A stretch of DNA of 64,000 bases, from contig NC_065538.1 in NCBI RefSeq assembly GCF_932294415.1, positions 77,823,834 through 77,887,833 of the forward strand. The letters run 5' to 3'. Source of the stretch: Quercus robur (lineage: Eukaryota > Streptophyta > Magnoliopsida > Fagales > Fagaceae). The notes under the pieces are model-generated. The model saw only the letters and a program-made list of their open reading frames with translations. It had not been told where the DNA came from and ran no database searches. Below are positions 34,201 to 46,149 of the stretch, one piece after another (the first letter of the stretch is position 1; the number at the start of each line of letters is the position of its first letter). The translations under genes and the position numbers were made by a program.

Positions 34201-34797
34201 ATTTTGTTTTCAAAAGTTGAAAACATACTCTTGTTTGCGGGGAACCATATTAAACGACTTTCCAACCAAATTAAACTTACAAGTCCACTGTCACATCATC
34301 CATATTTATATCTAAAAATCTTTGGCTTACAATTGCTCTTTGCACATCCAACTACACAGCACTGATTTTACCAGGGAATAAATTCCACTTACATAGTGTT
34401 CCCCACCCTCAGTATCAATTGAACTTCAATCAAAATTTGTAGTTATGAAACCTATTGATTCAAACTACCACATGAAATGAAAACTGAACATTGATATCCT
34501 TACCAAGTGCCAACTTTAGGCACAAGTGTTTGTCTAGGAGAAATTCACAACATGATTGATCAGCCCTTAAGTGGCAGTGCATGTGCATGTGCTTAAGATA
34601 GCTTAATCAAAAGACACACTGATTTTAAAATGTATATTACACTCATCACAGTCTCATAACATTATTGTAATTGTTAGGATCGAAACGATTTTATTATATT
34701 ATATAGTTAGCAAAGAAAAATTATATATTTATAGACATTAGCAACCAGTCAGACTTAAGAATACGGGAAGAAATTATTACAATTTTAGTTGGCATAC

Positions 34798-35081
34798 CAT
34801 CTAAAAGATACTCTGGGGCTACATAACCCAAAGTTCCTGAAAGCTGAATGTTGTTCCTGTTTTGGGCCCCATTGGACACTGGAAGACCAAAATCTGAAAG
34901 CTGATTCCAGACAATGTGAGAAAGAAAGAGAGCTTCAGTGAGTTAAATGGAAGATAATTAAAATGTTCAGTAGCAATATATATAAGACAAATTCAAGAAT
35001 TTTATAAAGGAAATCATAGACTACAATGTTTTTTTAAATAAATTTTACCTTAGCATTGTAGTTGGAATCCAAAAGTATAAT
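34798..35081 (-). pseudogene. Receptor-like kinase fragment (two partial exons)
   Basis: The minus strand carries the end of one exon (ILLDSNYNAK, ending 35049 at a GT donor) and a complete exon 34900-34798 ([11 protein letters not shown]... [16 protein letters not shown]) with AG acceptor and GT donor. These are the catalytic loop end, DFG and activation segment of a receptor-like kinase of a different subfamily from the CRKs. No exon for the rest of the C-lobe is found below 34,798, and no N-lobe above 35,110, where the HRD part is already lost. It is a captured or duplicated genomic piece with introns, not a retrocopy. Confidence 0.75.
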
Positions 35082-36421
35082 TGGTCCTTGTCGCAAAAGA
35101 CTAATCCCTGTAGCCTAGGTGTCTACTCTACTTTCCAAAGAAAATAATAGATGGACACTAAGAACTAAGAAGGCATCATCACAAACCTCTAACCTATGCT
35201 TGTTAGATTTAAATCAGACTACATATATCCCAACTCTGATCAAGCAAACCAGAATGTTCTTTATAAAATTAGAGAGCATTTTTACAAAAAAAATTTATAT
35301 AGACAATTCAAAGACTATTTAAAAACTTGAGACCAAGAATAAAATAGCTTTCATCTAATGCTATACATAAAATGGGTTGACAGAAAATTGCAAATCAATT
35401 TTCATATTGGTTATCTCTAAAAAAGGGAACATGAATTGGCAGGTGTACTGCTTGTTAGACATTGAGCTTGAGTCCAAGCAAATGAGTGTCTATATAATCA
35501 ACTAAAGGGGGAAAGACCGTAGCTTTTCTAACTTGCCCACGCTTGCTCCTACTTTTTAACATAAAAGTACATTACATAAAAATAAGATAAAAAATAAGTT
35601 GATACAAAATTGTAAAAAGGAAGAAAACTCGGAGCTAAATTGTTGGGTGTCTGTAAGAGGCAAAGTTGGAACAGCAGGGGTCACTGTTTTAGTATGACTC
35701 CATGATCTCCTTCCAACCTCCTTAAATTTGAATGAAGATAAAGTCTATTAAAAAAAGAAAAGAGTGGGGGGGGGGGGTGGGGGACTTCATCTCTCAATTT
35801 GCTCGTCACTAAAACAGTAAATGAACTTTGGTGGTGAGGAAATAAGTGAAATTCACCCAGACACTTTCCATTATACTCAATAACCCACCAAAGTTCAGCA
35901 GGTCACAGAGAGAGAGAGAGAGAGAGGTGATTGGCAAAAGCTGCGACCCAGATCCAATTCCACCACACTAGCAGAACCTATCACTAGATTCATCACCTAA
36001 AATACTCAATCATTGTCCAGGTCATGGATTTTCCATAATCTGACAGATCAAAATAAGATTTAAAAATAAAAAAGAGACGCTGAAACTCATAGGCAGAGAA
36101 ACACTAAAATAGAGCTCACAATAAGGTTAAGTTGATAATCATTCTTCTAAGCTGGTAGCAGTGGCACCAAATTAAACATGATAGTTGTGTGTGTGTGTGT
36201 GTTTTTAAAGCAAGAGAAGAATACAAGGCTGACTTCCTCTAGATAATGTACGGATTCCAAACATCAAAAACCATCTGAATGCGGGTATAAGGAAATATTG
36301 GTCCAAATATGTTGTCAATTACTTGGCTATTGGCATTTAAATAAAAAGTTATATTTGTTTGGAGTACAAAAAAAGGAAACATGGCATAGTAAATGCATAA
36401 AACAGGTCCAACGAGCATTAC

Positions 36422-38144
36422 CTATGGACAATTGCTGTATCACCATGGCCAGTGCAAATTATAAGCATGGTATTAGTGGGTAACGTGGCATAGAGGCTGC
36501 GGATTCTAGCATCCAAATTCAGGTCCTAATTCCAAAAGAAAAGAATATAAGAGCAAGTACAAATGTAAACTATAACCTCTAAAGGGGTTACCAAAGAAAA
36601 TTAAATATATTTTAACATATAAATATTATCCCTATGTTTCATAATAAGTTACTCAGAACACAGGTTGTTACAGACAAGATATGAGTATTATATAGCCACA
36701 ATGACAATGACATCTACATTTATATCTCCACTAGTATCCTCCATGACACTGGACACAGTGGCTCCATTCCCTGCCTCATTTCATAGGGAACCTCATTTAG
36801 TTGAAATTTGGCTCTTCACAAGGACCGCGTTTGGTGTAATGAGCCCAATTTTGTTTTAAAGTAGAAAAAAACTTGCAAAGATGATAATTAATATCTTCCA
36901 CCTGCTTTTCTTAATGAATATATATATATAAGCTATTTTTTTTTTCTTAAAGATCTTCCAAGTTGGAACTATCAAATAATCAAACTATTAATTCTCCAAA
37001 TCTCCACTATTGCTCAAATTTCCATTTGCTAATGGTACAATGGAAAAGAAGTACTTGCCATATCGAATCTTTAAAAGTGCTAGTTCCATAGTAGCTTTTG
37101 CATCTTCAATACTGTCATGACCATTGCTTCACTGCTGTATCTCCTGAGAAAGAAATTTCCTGGCAAGAACTCTTAGAGCAGTTTTGTAAGATACACCACG
37201 GCGGTGCTTGTACAATACTGCAGTATCTATCACCAAACCATGAGAGATCTTTAATGCTAACAAGTCATTCTCCAAGGAATGCCCAACAAGGATGGTCTCT
37301 TTGTAAACCAGCTTTAGAAAATCTTCCTGAACATGGAAGCAACTGTAAATAAATAAATAAATAAATATATATATATTTATATATATATATATATAAAGTA
37401 GTCTTAACATGCAATCAATCAGTGAAGCAACAGCATACAATCATGTTAATCAAGTAAGCATACACCCAAGTAACAAACCTGAATTTCCTTAAGGCTTGTA
37501 GTCACCCCATTTAGCAACTCACATGTGATTCCACTAAACCTGAATATCCACAATGAATTATGATCAATGGAAAATAGTCAAGTCAAATCACTTTTGACAC
37601 ACTGATAACATATATGCTTTTTTTATATATATAGGAAATAAAAATTTTATTGAATAAAATGAACATCGTGTTCATGATGATGAACACTCTGGACATGAAA
37701 ACTGACAACATACATACAGAGAGAGAGGACATCCAATTGGCACAGTCACAGTGTGTAAGACTCAACTTTTATTATATAGTATATGATATATAAAATAAGA
37801 AAACAGTCATACTTAAAAAAAAAAAAAATTAAATAAATAAATAAAAAGACAGTATTGATGATACATACTGGGAACATTAATATGTATCATGGGAAGTTGC
37901 TAAAACTCCAACAAAGTTTCTTAGCATTACAGCTTGCTTTAATGACGAAAACACAAGATATCCAAAACCCAAATATTTCTGTTGAGTTCATTTCTTAAAA
38001 ATCAGCTCAAAAATATCCAAATAAATGTCTAACAAAAGCTCAAACAAAAGTGTATAAATGTCTACTAGAAGCTCAAACGAAAGTGTACCTGGTGTTGTAG
38101 TCAGTGACAGTGTTTGATGGTTTAACCAATTTATCTAGCGCGAC
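36422..38144 (-). pseudogene. SDN5-like small-RNA-degrading exonuclease, fragment
   Basis: Four minus-strand exons: 38144-38089 (VALDKLVKPSNTVTDYN), 37539-37479 (FSGITCELLNGVTT), 37326-37059 (EDFLKLVYKETILVGHSLENDL... then HDSIEDA) and 36496-36422 (TLPTNTMLIICTGHGDTAIVH). Phases join correctly. This matches the DEDD exonuclease fold of plant SDN proteins, which trim small RNAs: the central Asp (HSLENDL) and the HDSIEDA motif are present. The exon with the first catalytic Asp-Glu is not found upstream, an in-frame TGA (37131-37129) interrupts exon 3 between the two motifs, and exon 3 would use a GC donor (GCAAGT). It is therefore a 5'-truncated, interrupted copy. It lies in the same orientation as the kinase fragment. 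Confidence 0.75.
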
Positions 38145-38454
38145 CTGGAAAAATTCAGTCACGGCTAATTAGACATCCAAGAAAAATAACGTTGATTACA
38201 AAATCTTGTATATACCGTAGGAAGAAATAAACATGTCCACGTAATAGACCTGCAAAATGGAAATTTTACAAAGTTAGATTCTACAAAAAGAAGAAAACAT
38301 TCAGGTATTCTATCAAACAATTTCTGTGCATGTAATAAAAAGTTTGTTAGTTAAGTCCACCCCAGCAACAGCAAATTTTTTTGAGAAAAGGGGGTGATTT
38401 GCAGAGAGAGAGACAAATTAAACTTTATAGAATAGAAAATAATCAAACCTTGAA

Positions 38455-38728
38455 TTAGAAGGTGAAATCAATGTGACCAAAACATGCTCCGATTGAGTCA
38501 GGGAAAGTAGCTATGAGAAGGAGATAAAACGCTCCAAGCAGAATGGCATCGAATGAGTAAAATGCTTGAGTGTGATATATAATTGGCTGAAAGGATAAGG
38601 GAAAGTAGCTGGATTGAAGGCCAAAAGACCAAATACTGAAACCAAGTCGCACCTAACGGCGACATTGGAGGTCGACGACGACGGCGGCGGCGGTGGCTAG
38701 CATCGGTGGCAGATGGGTGGCTGTGCAA
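38455..38728 (-). other. Unassigned open frames near a GC-rich patch
   Basis: Two overlapping minus-strand frames of 65-76 codons, one with a hydrophobic stretch (AFYLLLIATFP). A CGG-rich patch lies at 38,670-38,700 and purine-rich sequence follows to 38,880. I recognise no family. It could be the 5' exon or UTR of the block carrying the SDN fragment. Confidence 0.25.
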
Positions 38729-38929
38729 TGGGTGGCGGTGGCAGATGGGTCCGATAGAGGGGAAAAAGAGAGAAGAGGAGTGAGGGAAGAAAGAGAGATT
38801 ACCGTGAGAGAGAAAAGACAGAGGGAAAAAAATTTGGGGAAATTCTGTGAGGGGGAAAGACTGAAAGGGAAAAATTTGTTTATTGCGGATGAAAAAGGAA
38901 TTTCAGACTTTCAGAAATAGATTCAAATT

Positions 38930-39660
38930 TAAACCAATAACAAATTATTTGTTATGGAAATATTATAATCAAAACACTTCTCTTTTGATAATGAGTAGGT
39001 ATTAAACCCATGGACTTAATAAATTAGAGTCAACATGATCTAACCCAACATGACACTTTAAATTTGTTTTCATAAGTTGATAGATTCTCTTAAAAACGCA
39101 AAAATTGGAGTTGTTGACAAAACTTTCAATCTAACCCATACCATGTTATTAATACTTCTAAAAATATATGTATATTTGAAATCATTTAGTTTAATTTATT
39201 TAGCATTTAAATAAATAATAAATCACAAATTTTTTTAAAAATAATTAATTTTTTAAAAAATAAAATAAGATAATTAAATTATTTTTTTTATTCCTTTCAT
39301 TATTATTAATTTTTTGGCAAAACATGTTTATGTTCTTTGTGTTCTTTCCAAAATATAACTCATATTCTTAAATCAATAAAAATTAATCAAAATAACATTT
39401 TATTAAGCATTTTCTCACACATTCACACACTCAAAAGAAAAATTTAGCCCTAAAACCTAATTCTCAAACTAGATTTCCAAATCTTCTAAGACATTCTCAA
39501 TCCTTCCTCTCTCTAACTCCATGACCGAGCACCGCCACCTTCGCTCATCACATCACCACCACCATATCTCTCTTTAACTCCATGACCGAGCACTACCATC
39601 TTTGCTCTTTGCTCATCGCTCATCGATTCGCTCTCTCTATCTTTCAATTTTGCTCAAAAT
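38930..39660. other. AT-rich spacer
   Basis: Nothing coding is seen. A short direct repeat (TCTTTAACTCCATGACCGAGCAC twice, given here by position 39,512 and 39,572) leads into the CT-rich duplication. Confidence 0.4.
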
Positions 39661-39666
39661 CAGACC

Positions 39667-40450
39667 CAAATGTCTTAAACTTCTCCATTCTCAGATCAGT
39701 TTCTCTCTCTCTTAAACCGGTGGGTCTCTTTCTCGCTTAGATCGATGTCTCTCTCTCAAAGATCGGTGCTTCACTCTCTCTTTCTCTTAAATAAATTTCT
39801 CTCTCTTAGTGGGGCTCTCTCTTGATGGATCTCTCTCTTTTTGCCTTGTCCCTCCTTGGTGGTGGTGGTTGGTGGTTGTGGAAGTGGTGGTCAGTTGGGT
39901 TCGGTGGTGAGTCGTGGGGTGGGTTTGTTGATTGCTTGGTTTTGGTCTCAATGGGTTTTGGTGTTTTGGATTTGAGATGTTTTGGTGTTTTGGAGTTTGT
40001 TGGGTTTTGTTCTCAATGGGTTTTAGTGCTTGGTCGCTAAGAAAATGCAAGAAAAGAAACAAAAAATCAAACTCAAATGTCTCAAACTTCTTCTTTCTTA
40101 GATCGGTTTCTCTCTCTCTCTCAAATCGATGGGTCTCTCTCTCGCTCAGATTGATGTCTCTCTCTCAAAGATTGGTGCTTCACTCTTTCTTCTACTCAAA
40201 TAAATGTCTCTCTTTTAGTGGGTCTCTCTCTTTTTGCCTCGTCCTTCCATGGTGGTGGTGGTTGGTGGTTGTGGAAGTGGTGGTCAGTTGGGTCCAGTGA
40301 TGAGTCGTGGGGTGGGTTTTTTGATTGCTTGATTTTGGCCTCAATGGGTTTTGGTCTTTTGGATTTGAGATGTTTCTGTGTTTACTTGGTTTTGTTCTCA
40401 ATGGGTTTTGGTGTTTGATTGCTAAGAAAATGCAAGAAAAAAAACAAAAA
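39667..40450. repeat. 407-bp tandem duplication, CT- and GGT-rich
   Basis: Copy 1 (39,667-40,073) and copy 2 (40,074-about 40,450) align along their length. Each starts with AAATGTCT[T/C]AAACTTCT, continues with CTCTCTCT-rich sequence, then GGTGGTGGTTGGTGGTTGTGG and a GGGTTTTGG-rich end. The frames in it are low-complexity. It was not matched to a known element. Confidence 0.85.
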
Positions 40451-41364
40451 GTTGACTAATCCAATTTTATATCTGTGGCAATGAGGATGTGTGCTGGTGA
40501 GGATGCATGGTGGTGGTGGTTGGTTCCAATGAGACTTTTTGGAAATTTATGTGTATCTTTGTCATTTTAATTGTTTTACCAATATTTCAATCTTTGAAGT
40601 TTTAAGGATATTTTGATCATATTAGGCATATCAAAGGTATTTGAATCATTTTAGATTCGAAATTGGACTGATAATTAATTTATAATGTGGGCTATGGATT
40701 TCCTACTATGGGTAATTCCTAGCCAAGCCTGGATTTTGTGTTGCTTTTCCTTAGTAGAGCTCTCTTCTCCCTTTAAGTTACTTTCCCTTTATTAGTGTTC
40801 TCTCTCTTTCTCTTGCTCTCTCTTTCGCTTAGAATGACCAATCCCTTCTCTCTACTCATTTTTCCTATTTATACCTTGAGGTTGGTGGGGTGCTCATGAT
40901 TACCTTCTGGCCTCACTCGTGTGGGTGGGGCCCGATCTGATTATTCCTGACAAGGAATATGCTTCCTTGGAAACAGTGGTAATGGCATTGGAATTGGTTT
41001 TAGCCTCCAAAAAGTTGCTCGACAGCGATATTCCCTAAGGCAATACCGAGCTGTCGAGGTTGCGAGCTACCCCTAGTAAGTACAGCCCCCCACTAATCCA
41101 TACATGATCGGCATGAGCCTGTCTAACTTGCGATCAATGGAACAGGCATACCATTGGGTTTGGGCTTAAGAAAGTCTTAGGGGTGTGTCTGGGGCAAGGC
41201 CCAAGGCCCAATGGGCCTAAGGCCGTATGTTGTACCGTGGTTATTTTGAAGAGTTAGTGTTATTGAGCAAAGTCAATTATTTAAAAGTTATTGAATGGTA
41301 AACCATTTAATGCCCACTTCAAATGGGTAATAAAATAGTGAATATCATTAATCCAATTTATCAA
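40450..41364. other. Unclassified sequence, possibly LTR-derived
   Basis: Mixed composition with a GC-richer portion at 40,900-41,240 unlike its surroundings, including a TCGACAGCGATA...TATCG-like short palindrome near 41,010-41,060. This suggests an inserted element, but no termini were found. Confidence 0.3.
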
Positions 41365-41590
41365 AAGATAAAACTTAGGTACAATACATTAGGTGCACTA
41401 TATTAGGATCTCCAATTGAATTCAAATGTTTGGCTGCATTGAATTTAATTGTCATTTGAAAAGACAAGACTATTTTTATTTTTTTGTTAATGCCCCAAGG
41501 TTTTGAATTCAATTAGGAAGGAAAAAAAAAAAAAAAAAAAAAAAAACCTAATGTACTACACCTAAAAGGCTATACCTAAAATTTACCCTT
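41365..41590. mobile_element. Small inverted-repeat element
   Basis: TTAGGTACAATACATTAGG near 41,370 is the inverted counterpart of CCTAATGTACTACACCTAA near 41,547. Inner arms around CAATTGAATTCAAA and TTTGAATTCAATTAG also pair. It contains a long poly-A at 41,523-41,546. No target duplication was confirmed. Confidence 0.5.
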
Positions 41591-42039
41591 TATTTTATGG
41601 GCAAATTATTACCAGGCATAAATTTATCTTGAATCTTTTGTAGAAAAATATTTTCAACTAGTCTATTATATTTATTAGAAAAAACATATTACTAGAAACA
41701 TAGTAATCATTTAGTTCTATTTCGGTTTAATTTAACAAAATATTTTATTCTAGTCACTAAACCAATACACTTAACCCCCTTTGTTCCACTTTGACTCAAA
41801 TTTCAATCGATTTTGGTTGTCTTAGCCATTTTTAATCAATTCGGTAGGTATGCATTTGAAATATTATTTTTGTTTAAGTTATAGCTTCACATCTAATAAT
41901 TTTACTTATTAATTTTTTAAAAAACAAGATAAAATAAAAACTACAATGAATAAATGTTTGGTAAATGTGTTATGAGAAGCATTAATTTATAATTTGATAT
42001 TCTAATGATTAATTCGAAAGGCTAATCTTGGTCATTAAA

Positions 42040-43099
42040 TTGATTTATTATTAGTGGGTGTATATTTTTAACCATCACAAATAATACACTTTTTGTGAGG
42101 AAATTCTATTGTCCCTAGCAAAAAGTATGGAGGGAAGATTTCCCTCCAAAAGTTTTTATATTTTAATGATTATTTGCAAAGGTCAATCTTAGTCCTCAGT
42201 CCTCACAAATAATTATTATTAGTGAGCGCATTTTATTAACCCTCACAAATAATATCCTTTTCACGAGGGATTTTCATTGCCCCTCGCAAATAATTTGACG
42301 AATATTTTTATCTCCAAAAAAAGTTTATATTTTAATGATTATTTGCGAAGGCCAATCTTGGTCCTTGCAAATAATGGGGATTCTAGCATTTTACCCTTAT
42401 TTTTAAAAAAATTTAGCAATATGCCCCTATTTTGAAACTATTTAAGTCCGTGCCCTTGTTTTAAAACTCGATTTATAGAAAATCGAGTATCGGACGATCA
42501 AACTTAAAAAATAAAAAAAAAAAAAAAAAATAAAAAGAAAAGCATGGAACTCTAGTTCATGGAGCTTGAGTTCCATTTAAAACGCCACTATAGTACAATC
42601 AAAACGTAGCTATAGGTTTGGCAACAATCAAACTTAAAAAAAAAAAAAAAAAAAATTGCTTGTAACTCGAGTTCACGGAGCTTGAGTTCCATTTAAAACA
42701 CCACTATAGGACAATCAAAACATAGCTATAGGTTTGGCCCGATCAAACTTAAAAAAAATAAAATTAAAAAAAAAATCCATGGAACTCGATTTCAGGGAGC
42801 TCGAGTTCCATTTAAAACGCCACTATAGGACAATCAAAACGTAGCTATAGGTATGGAACTCGATCTCCATGAACTCGAGTTTCATGCAAATTTTTTTTTT
42901 TTTCAAGTTTGATCGGGCATAACTTGATTTTAAACTAATCGAAACTTGATTTTAGTAAAATCGAGTTTCAAAACAAGGGCATATACCTAAATAGTTTTAA
43001 AACAAGGACATATTGCTAAATTTTTTTTAAAATAAGGGTAAAATGCTAGAATCCCCTGCAAATAATATAGTATTAGTAAGGGCATATTTTTAACCCACA

Positions 43100-43141
<42 letters not shown>

Positions 43142-43345
43142 TTCTACAGGGGATTTTTATTGTCCCTCAGAAATAATTTGGCGGGAACATTTCCCTCCAA
43201 AATTTTTGACATTTTAATGATTATTTGCGAAGGTCGATCTTGGCCCTCGCAAATAATTTAGTAGTAGTGACGACATATTTTTAACAATCATAAATAATAC
43301 ACTTTTTGCGAGAGAATTTTAATTGTCACTTGCAAATAATATGGA
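42040..43345. repeat. Diverged GCAAATAAT repeat block with nested element
   Basis: Five or so diverged units of roughly 120-140 bases contain ATTATTTGCGAAGG[T/C]C, TTGGTCCTCGCAAATAAT and GGATTTTTATTGYCCCTCG. The layout resembles subterminal repeats of a non-autonomous DNA transposon. It is interrupted by the MULE-type element at 42,376-43,056 and by a 40-base poly-A at 43,100. Confidence 0.65.
42376..43056. mobile_element. MULE-type non-autonomous element
   Basis: A 681-bp element with terminal inverted repeats of about 100 bases beginning GGGGATTCTAGCATTTTACC and ending with the complement. TGCAAATAAT flanks both ends (42366-42375 and 43057-43066), a 9-10 bp duplication. The body holds three to four copies of a unit of about 120 bases with GAACTCGAGTTC-type palindromes and CACTATAGGACAATCAAAAC, separated by poly-A tracts. 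There is no coding region. Confidence 0.85.
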
Positions 43346-43349
43346 GGGA

Positions 43350-44280
43350 AAATTTCCCTCCAAAATATTAGCATTTGTGACAGCTGCAACACATAATTGC
43401 TACAACTTTTTTTGTTGGTCACAAATGTTTCACATTTTACCAAGTATTTGTGAGGGCTTTATTTTGCCATCAGAAATAGGATTTTTTGAGAGGGCTTTTT
43501 GGGTCTGTCAAAAATTCTTCGTTGCTAAAAGGCATTTTTCTTTTAGATTTGTCGGATATTTTATGGGTAAATTTAAAGATTGGGAAAAACTTAATTCTCA
43601 AATAATAATAAAAATTTTTCTATTTCTAAACAAATGAATATCTTAATAAAAATGATTTTAATTTAACTAAAAACCATAATAGCATGAAAATAAAAAATTT
43701 AAAATATTATTTAAAAGAAAAAAAATCAGATCACACAAAAATTATAGCAAAAATTTTGATTGTAGGAGGTCCTATGTCATGGGTCCCATGGCTCATGTAA
43801 TTAGGTCTAAGTAACCTCATAACTAATAATTATGACTTTTGACTAGAATTGTGATGTATTTTTATATTAGAATTTCTTTTTCTCTTCCTTATGTGCTTGT
43901 GTATTTGTTTCTAAAAAAAAAAAAAAAAAAAAAAGTAAAAAATATCAGTAACTAGTAACTATTAGAAGACTATTCTCTTTAGCCAACGGAAGCACACTTG
44001 TCAAAAGGTTCACTTCTGTCCCCACCATGTACTGTTCAACGACAAAATCATATGCTTGAGGTTATCTATGATGTTCACTGTTCACTTATTGCGATTTGGG
44101 AATTTGAAATTTCAACCAACCTTATTTTAATAATATTAACTAGTCTCATCATAAGAGCACTAGTACTGGGCGTAAAAACTCCGGTTCCTATTTTAGCAAT
44201 TAGATCCTTTAAAGCAAGCTCCATCCATTGAGGGAGTAAGCACCTCATACAACTCAAAAGAGCAAAAACCCACTCCATTT

Positions 44281-44333
<53 letters not shown>

Positions 44334-44444
44334 GTATGTAAACCTAAAAAATTTTCTATCTTAGTTATAATAAGAGTACTAACATTGAGGGTGTAAATAC
44401 TTCAGTTGCTATTTTACAACCCAAAAGAGCAAAAACCCACTCCA

Positions 44445-44479
<35 letters not shown>

Positions 44480-44578
44480 TCATTCTTCAGCAATTGATAT
44501 GTCTTACTTGCACATCACTAGGTCCAATTGTACCCTTATGGCCTACACAATCTTGATGAGTAATTTCCCCTTAAAATC
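43350..44578. other. Intergenic, microsatellites
   Basis: 43,323-43,637 is an open frame without recognisable similarity, and it starts inside the repeat block. (TA)n lies at 44,289-44,331 and (TG)n at 44,446-44,478. Around 44,150-44,270 and 44,367-44,445 a diverged direct repeat occurs (AGAGCAAAAACCCACTCCATTTG). Confidence 0.45.
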
Positions 44579-45560
44579 TGATAGGCCAAGAATGTATTGA
44601 TCTCTTGTGATGAATTAACAAATTAATTAGCCAAGTTAATTAATTAATTCAATTAGCATGCAATACGTGTGGTAGCACAAACAAATCATCAATTAACTAA
44701 ATGCAGCGAAAATTAAATTGACACAGTGATTTGTTTACGAATGAGGAAAACCTACACGGCAAAAACCCCACCGGGTGATTTTAAGGTCACCACTCCCGAG
44801 AATTCACTATTATCACAACAAACGGTTACAAGTAAAGGAATCCTATTACCTTATATTAACCTACAGTTGAACCCTTACCCCAATACCTAATTGGACTTGT
44901 TTTGTAGTAACAATCTCTCCTTTTAATGCATAGCTCCCAGTACGTGAGTAACCAATAGATGCGCGGATCCCAATACATGACTTAATCACCAACTTGAGAA
45001 AGATGTTAACTGCAAAATTCTTCAGTTCATCACATGATGAAGAACACAAAACCCTACGGTGTACAAATACAATAGCTTCTTCAAGAGAAAGATGAATTAT
45101 GGCAAATTCTATCTCCAGTCACAATTTGCATGAACAAAACTTTGCTTCACACTTGCACAACCTTTGACGGCCTTTAAAATAATCATTATATATGTTTAGG
45201 GTTGTGAGAAAAGAAAGCCCAAACATATACACACAGATTGGATGAAAATCAACTTTGAAAAACTGAATTTCATAAATTTCGGCAGATAGGGTATCTATCA
45301 AGCTAGCTGTCGAGCATTGGACTTCAGCAGCTTTTTAAACCTTGATAGATTCTAGCTGTCGAGCTTTAAAATCTGACACTTCTTCACTTGTTTCTTGGAC
45401 AGATTTGCATGACTTTAACACTAGAACTTAAAACCTTGTTCCTTGAAGCATTAAACACATCCTAGATCTACCCAATTACAAGTAAAATGTATTTTGTCAA
45501 AGGATTAGCCAATTCTAAATTGACATATGTTCCTAACATCAATTCACATATGTCCTAATA
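44579..45560 (-). mobile_element. Solo LTR, antisense
   Basis: The reverse strand runs from TTAGGACATATGTGAATTG near 45,560 (TGTTAGGAACATATG at 45,538) to TTGGCCTATCA at 44,579. It aligns along its length with 61,831-62,530, including the stretches GGTGGGGTTT and GTAAACAAATCAC. No internal domain flanks it, hence solo. A clean 5-bp duplication was not found. It contains CTCGACAG/TATCAAGC-type segments like those in the 57-64 kb LTRs. Confidence 0.7.
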
Positions 45561-45939
45561 AAATCCAAAAAACTCAACTTTAGTTTCTTTACAATTAAAC
45601 CTAATAGTAATCAAGTAATCAAATAGCTTTTAGACAAAGTATACCTGTAACATGTACATTGATAAACATAATCCAAAACAAACTTGGACTATGTTAAGGT
45701 CAAAAACTATCTTTATAAGCCATGCCTCCAAGCCAGGCATTTTGTCGAACACTTTGAGGGTGATGGGGTTGGCCTCTTTTCTCTTTTTATGCATAGTTTA
45801 ACAAAATTAAATTGCTGCACATCAATTATTGCAAAATGATAGAAGAACTAAGAATATTACATTGTACTTATATTCTACATGATGACAATAAAGTTATAAA
45901 ATAAGAGCTAAAGGGAAAAAATCAAAAGAATACAGTTTG

Positions 45940-45993
<54 letters not shown>

Positions 45994-46100
45994 CAACTCA
46001 TATCCAATATCAATTATCAAATAACTCTTGTATGTAAATATCATACACTACAACATTAGGGATAGATATCATAACGATGATAACTGACTAAATCACATAT
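45561..46100. other. Spacer with (GA)n
   Basis: A GA microsatellite at 45,944-45,991. The remainder is AT-rich, and I found no clear Helitron 3' end (hairpin plus CTRR on the minus strand). Confidence 0.45.
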
Positions 46101-46149
46101 AGTGGAAACTCTTGTGCCACTCAGTGGCAAGCTCACAATTAACAACCTC

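Noticed and set aside
33731-34315. Several overlapping plus-strand proteins
   Set aside because: They are low-complexity translations of the GGTCC minisatellite in all three frames.
34200-39000. Helitron or Pack-MULE termini around the gene fragments
   Set aside because: I searched by eye for a hairpin plus CTRR and for long inverted repeats and found none convincing, so no element is annotated there.
39787-40418. Ser/Thr/His-rich and Trp/Gly-rich proteins
   Set aside because: They are frames over the CT/GGTGG tandem duplication, without start context or homology.
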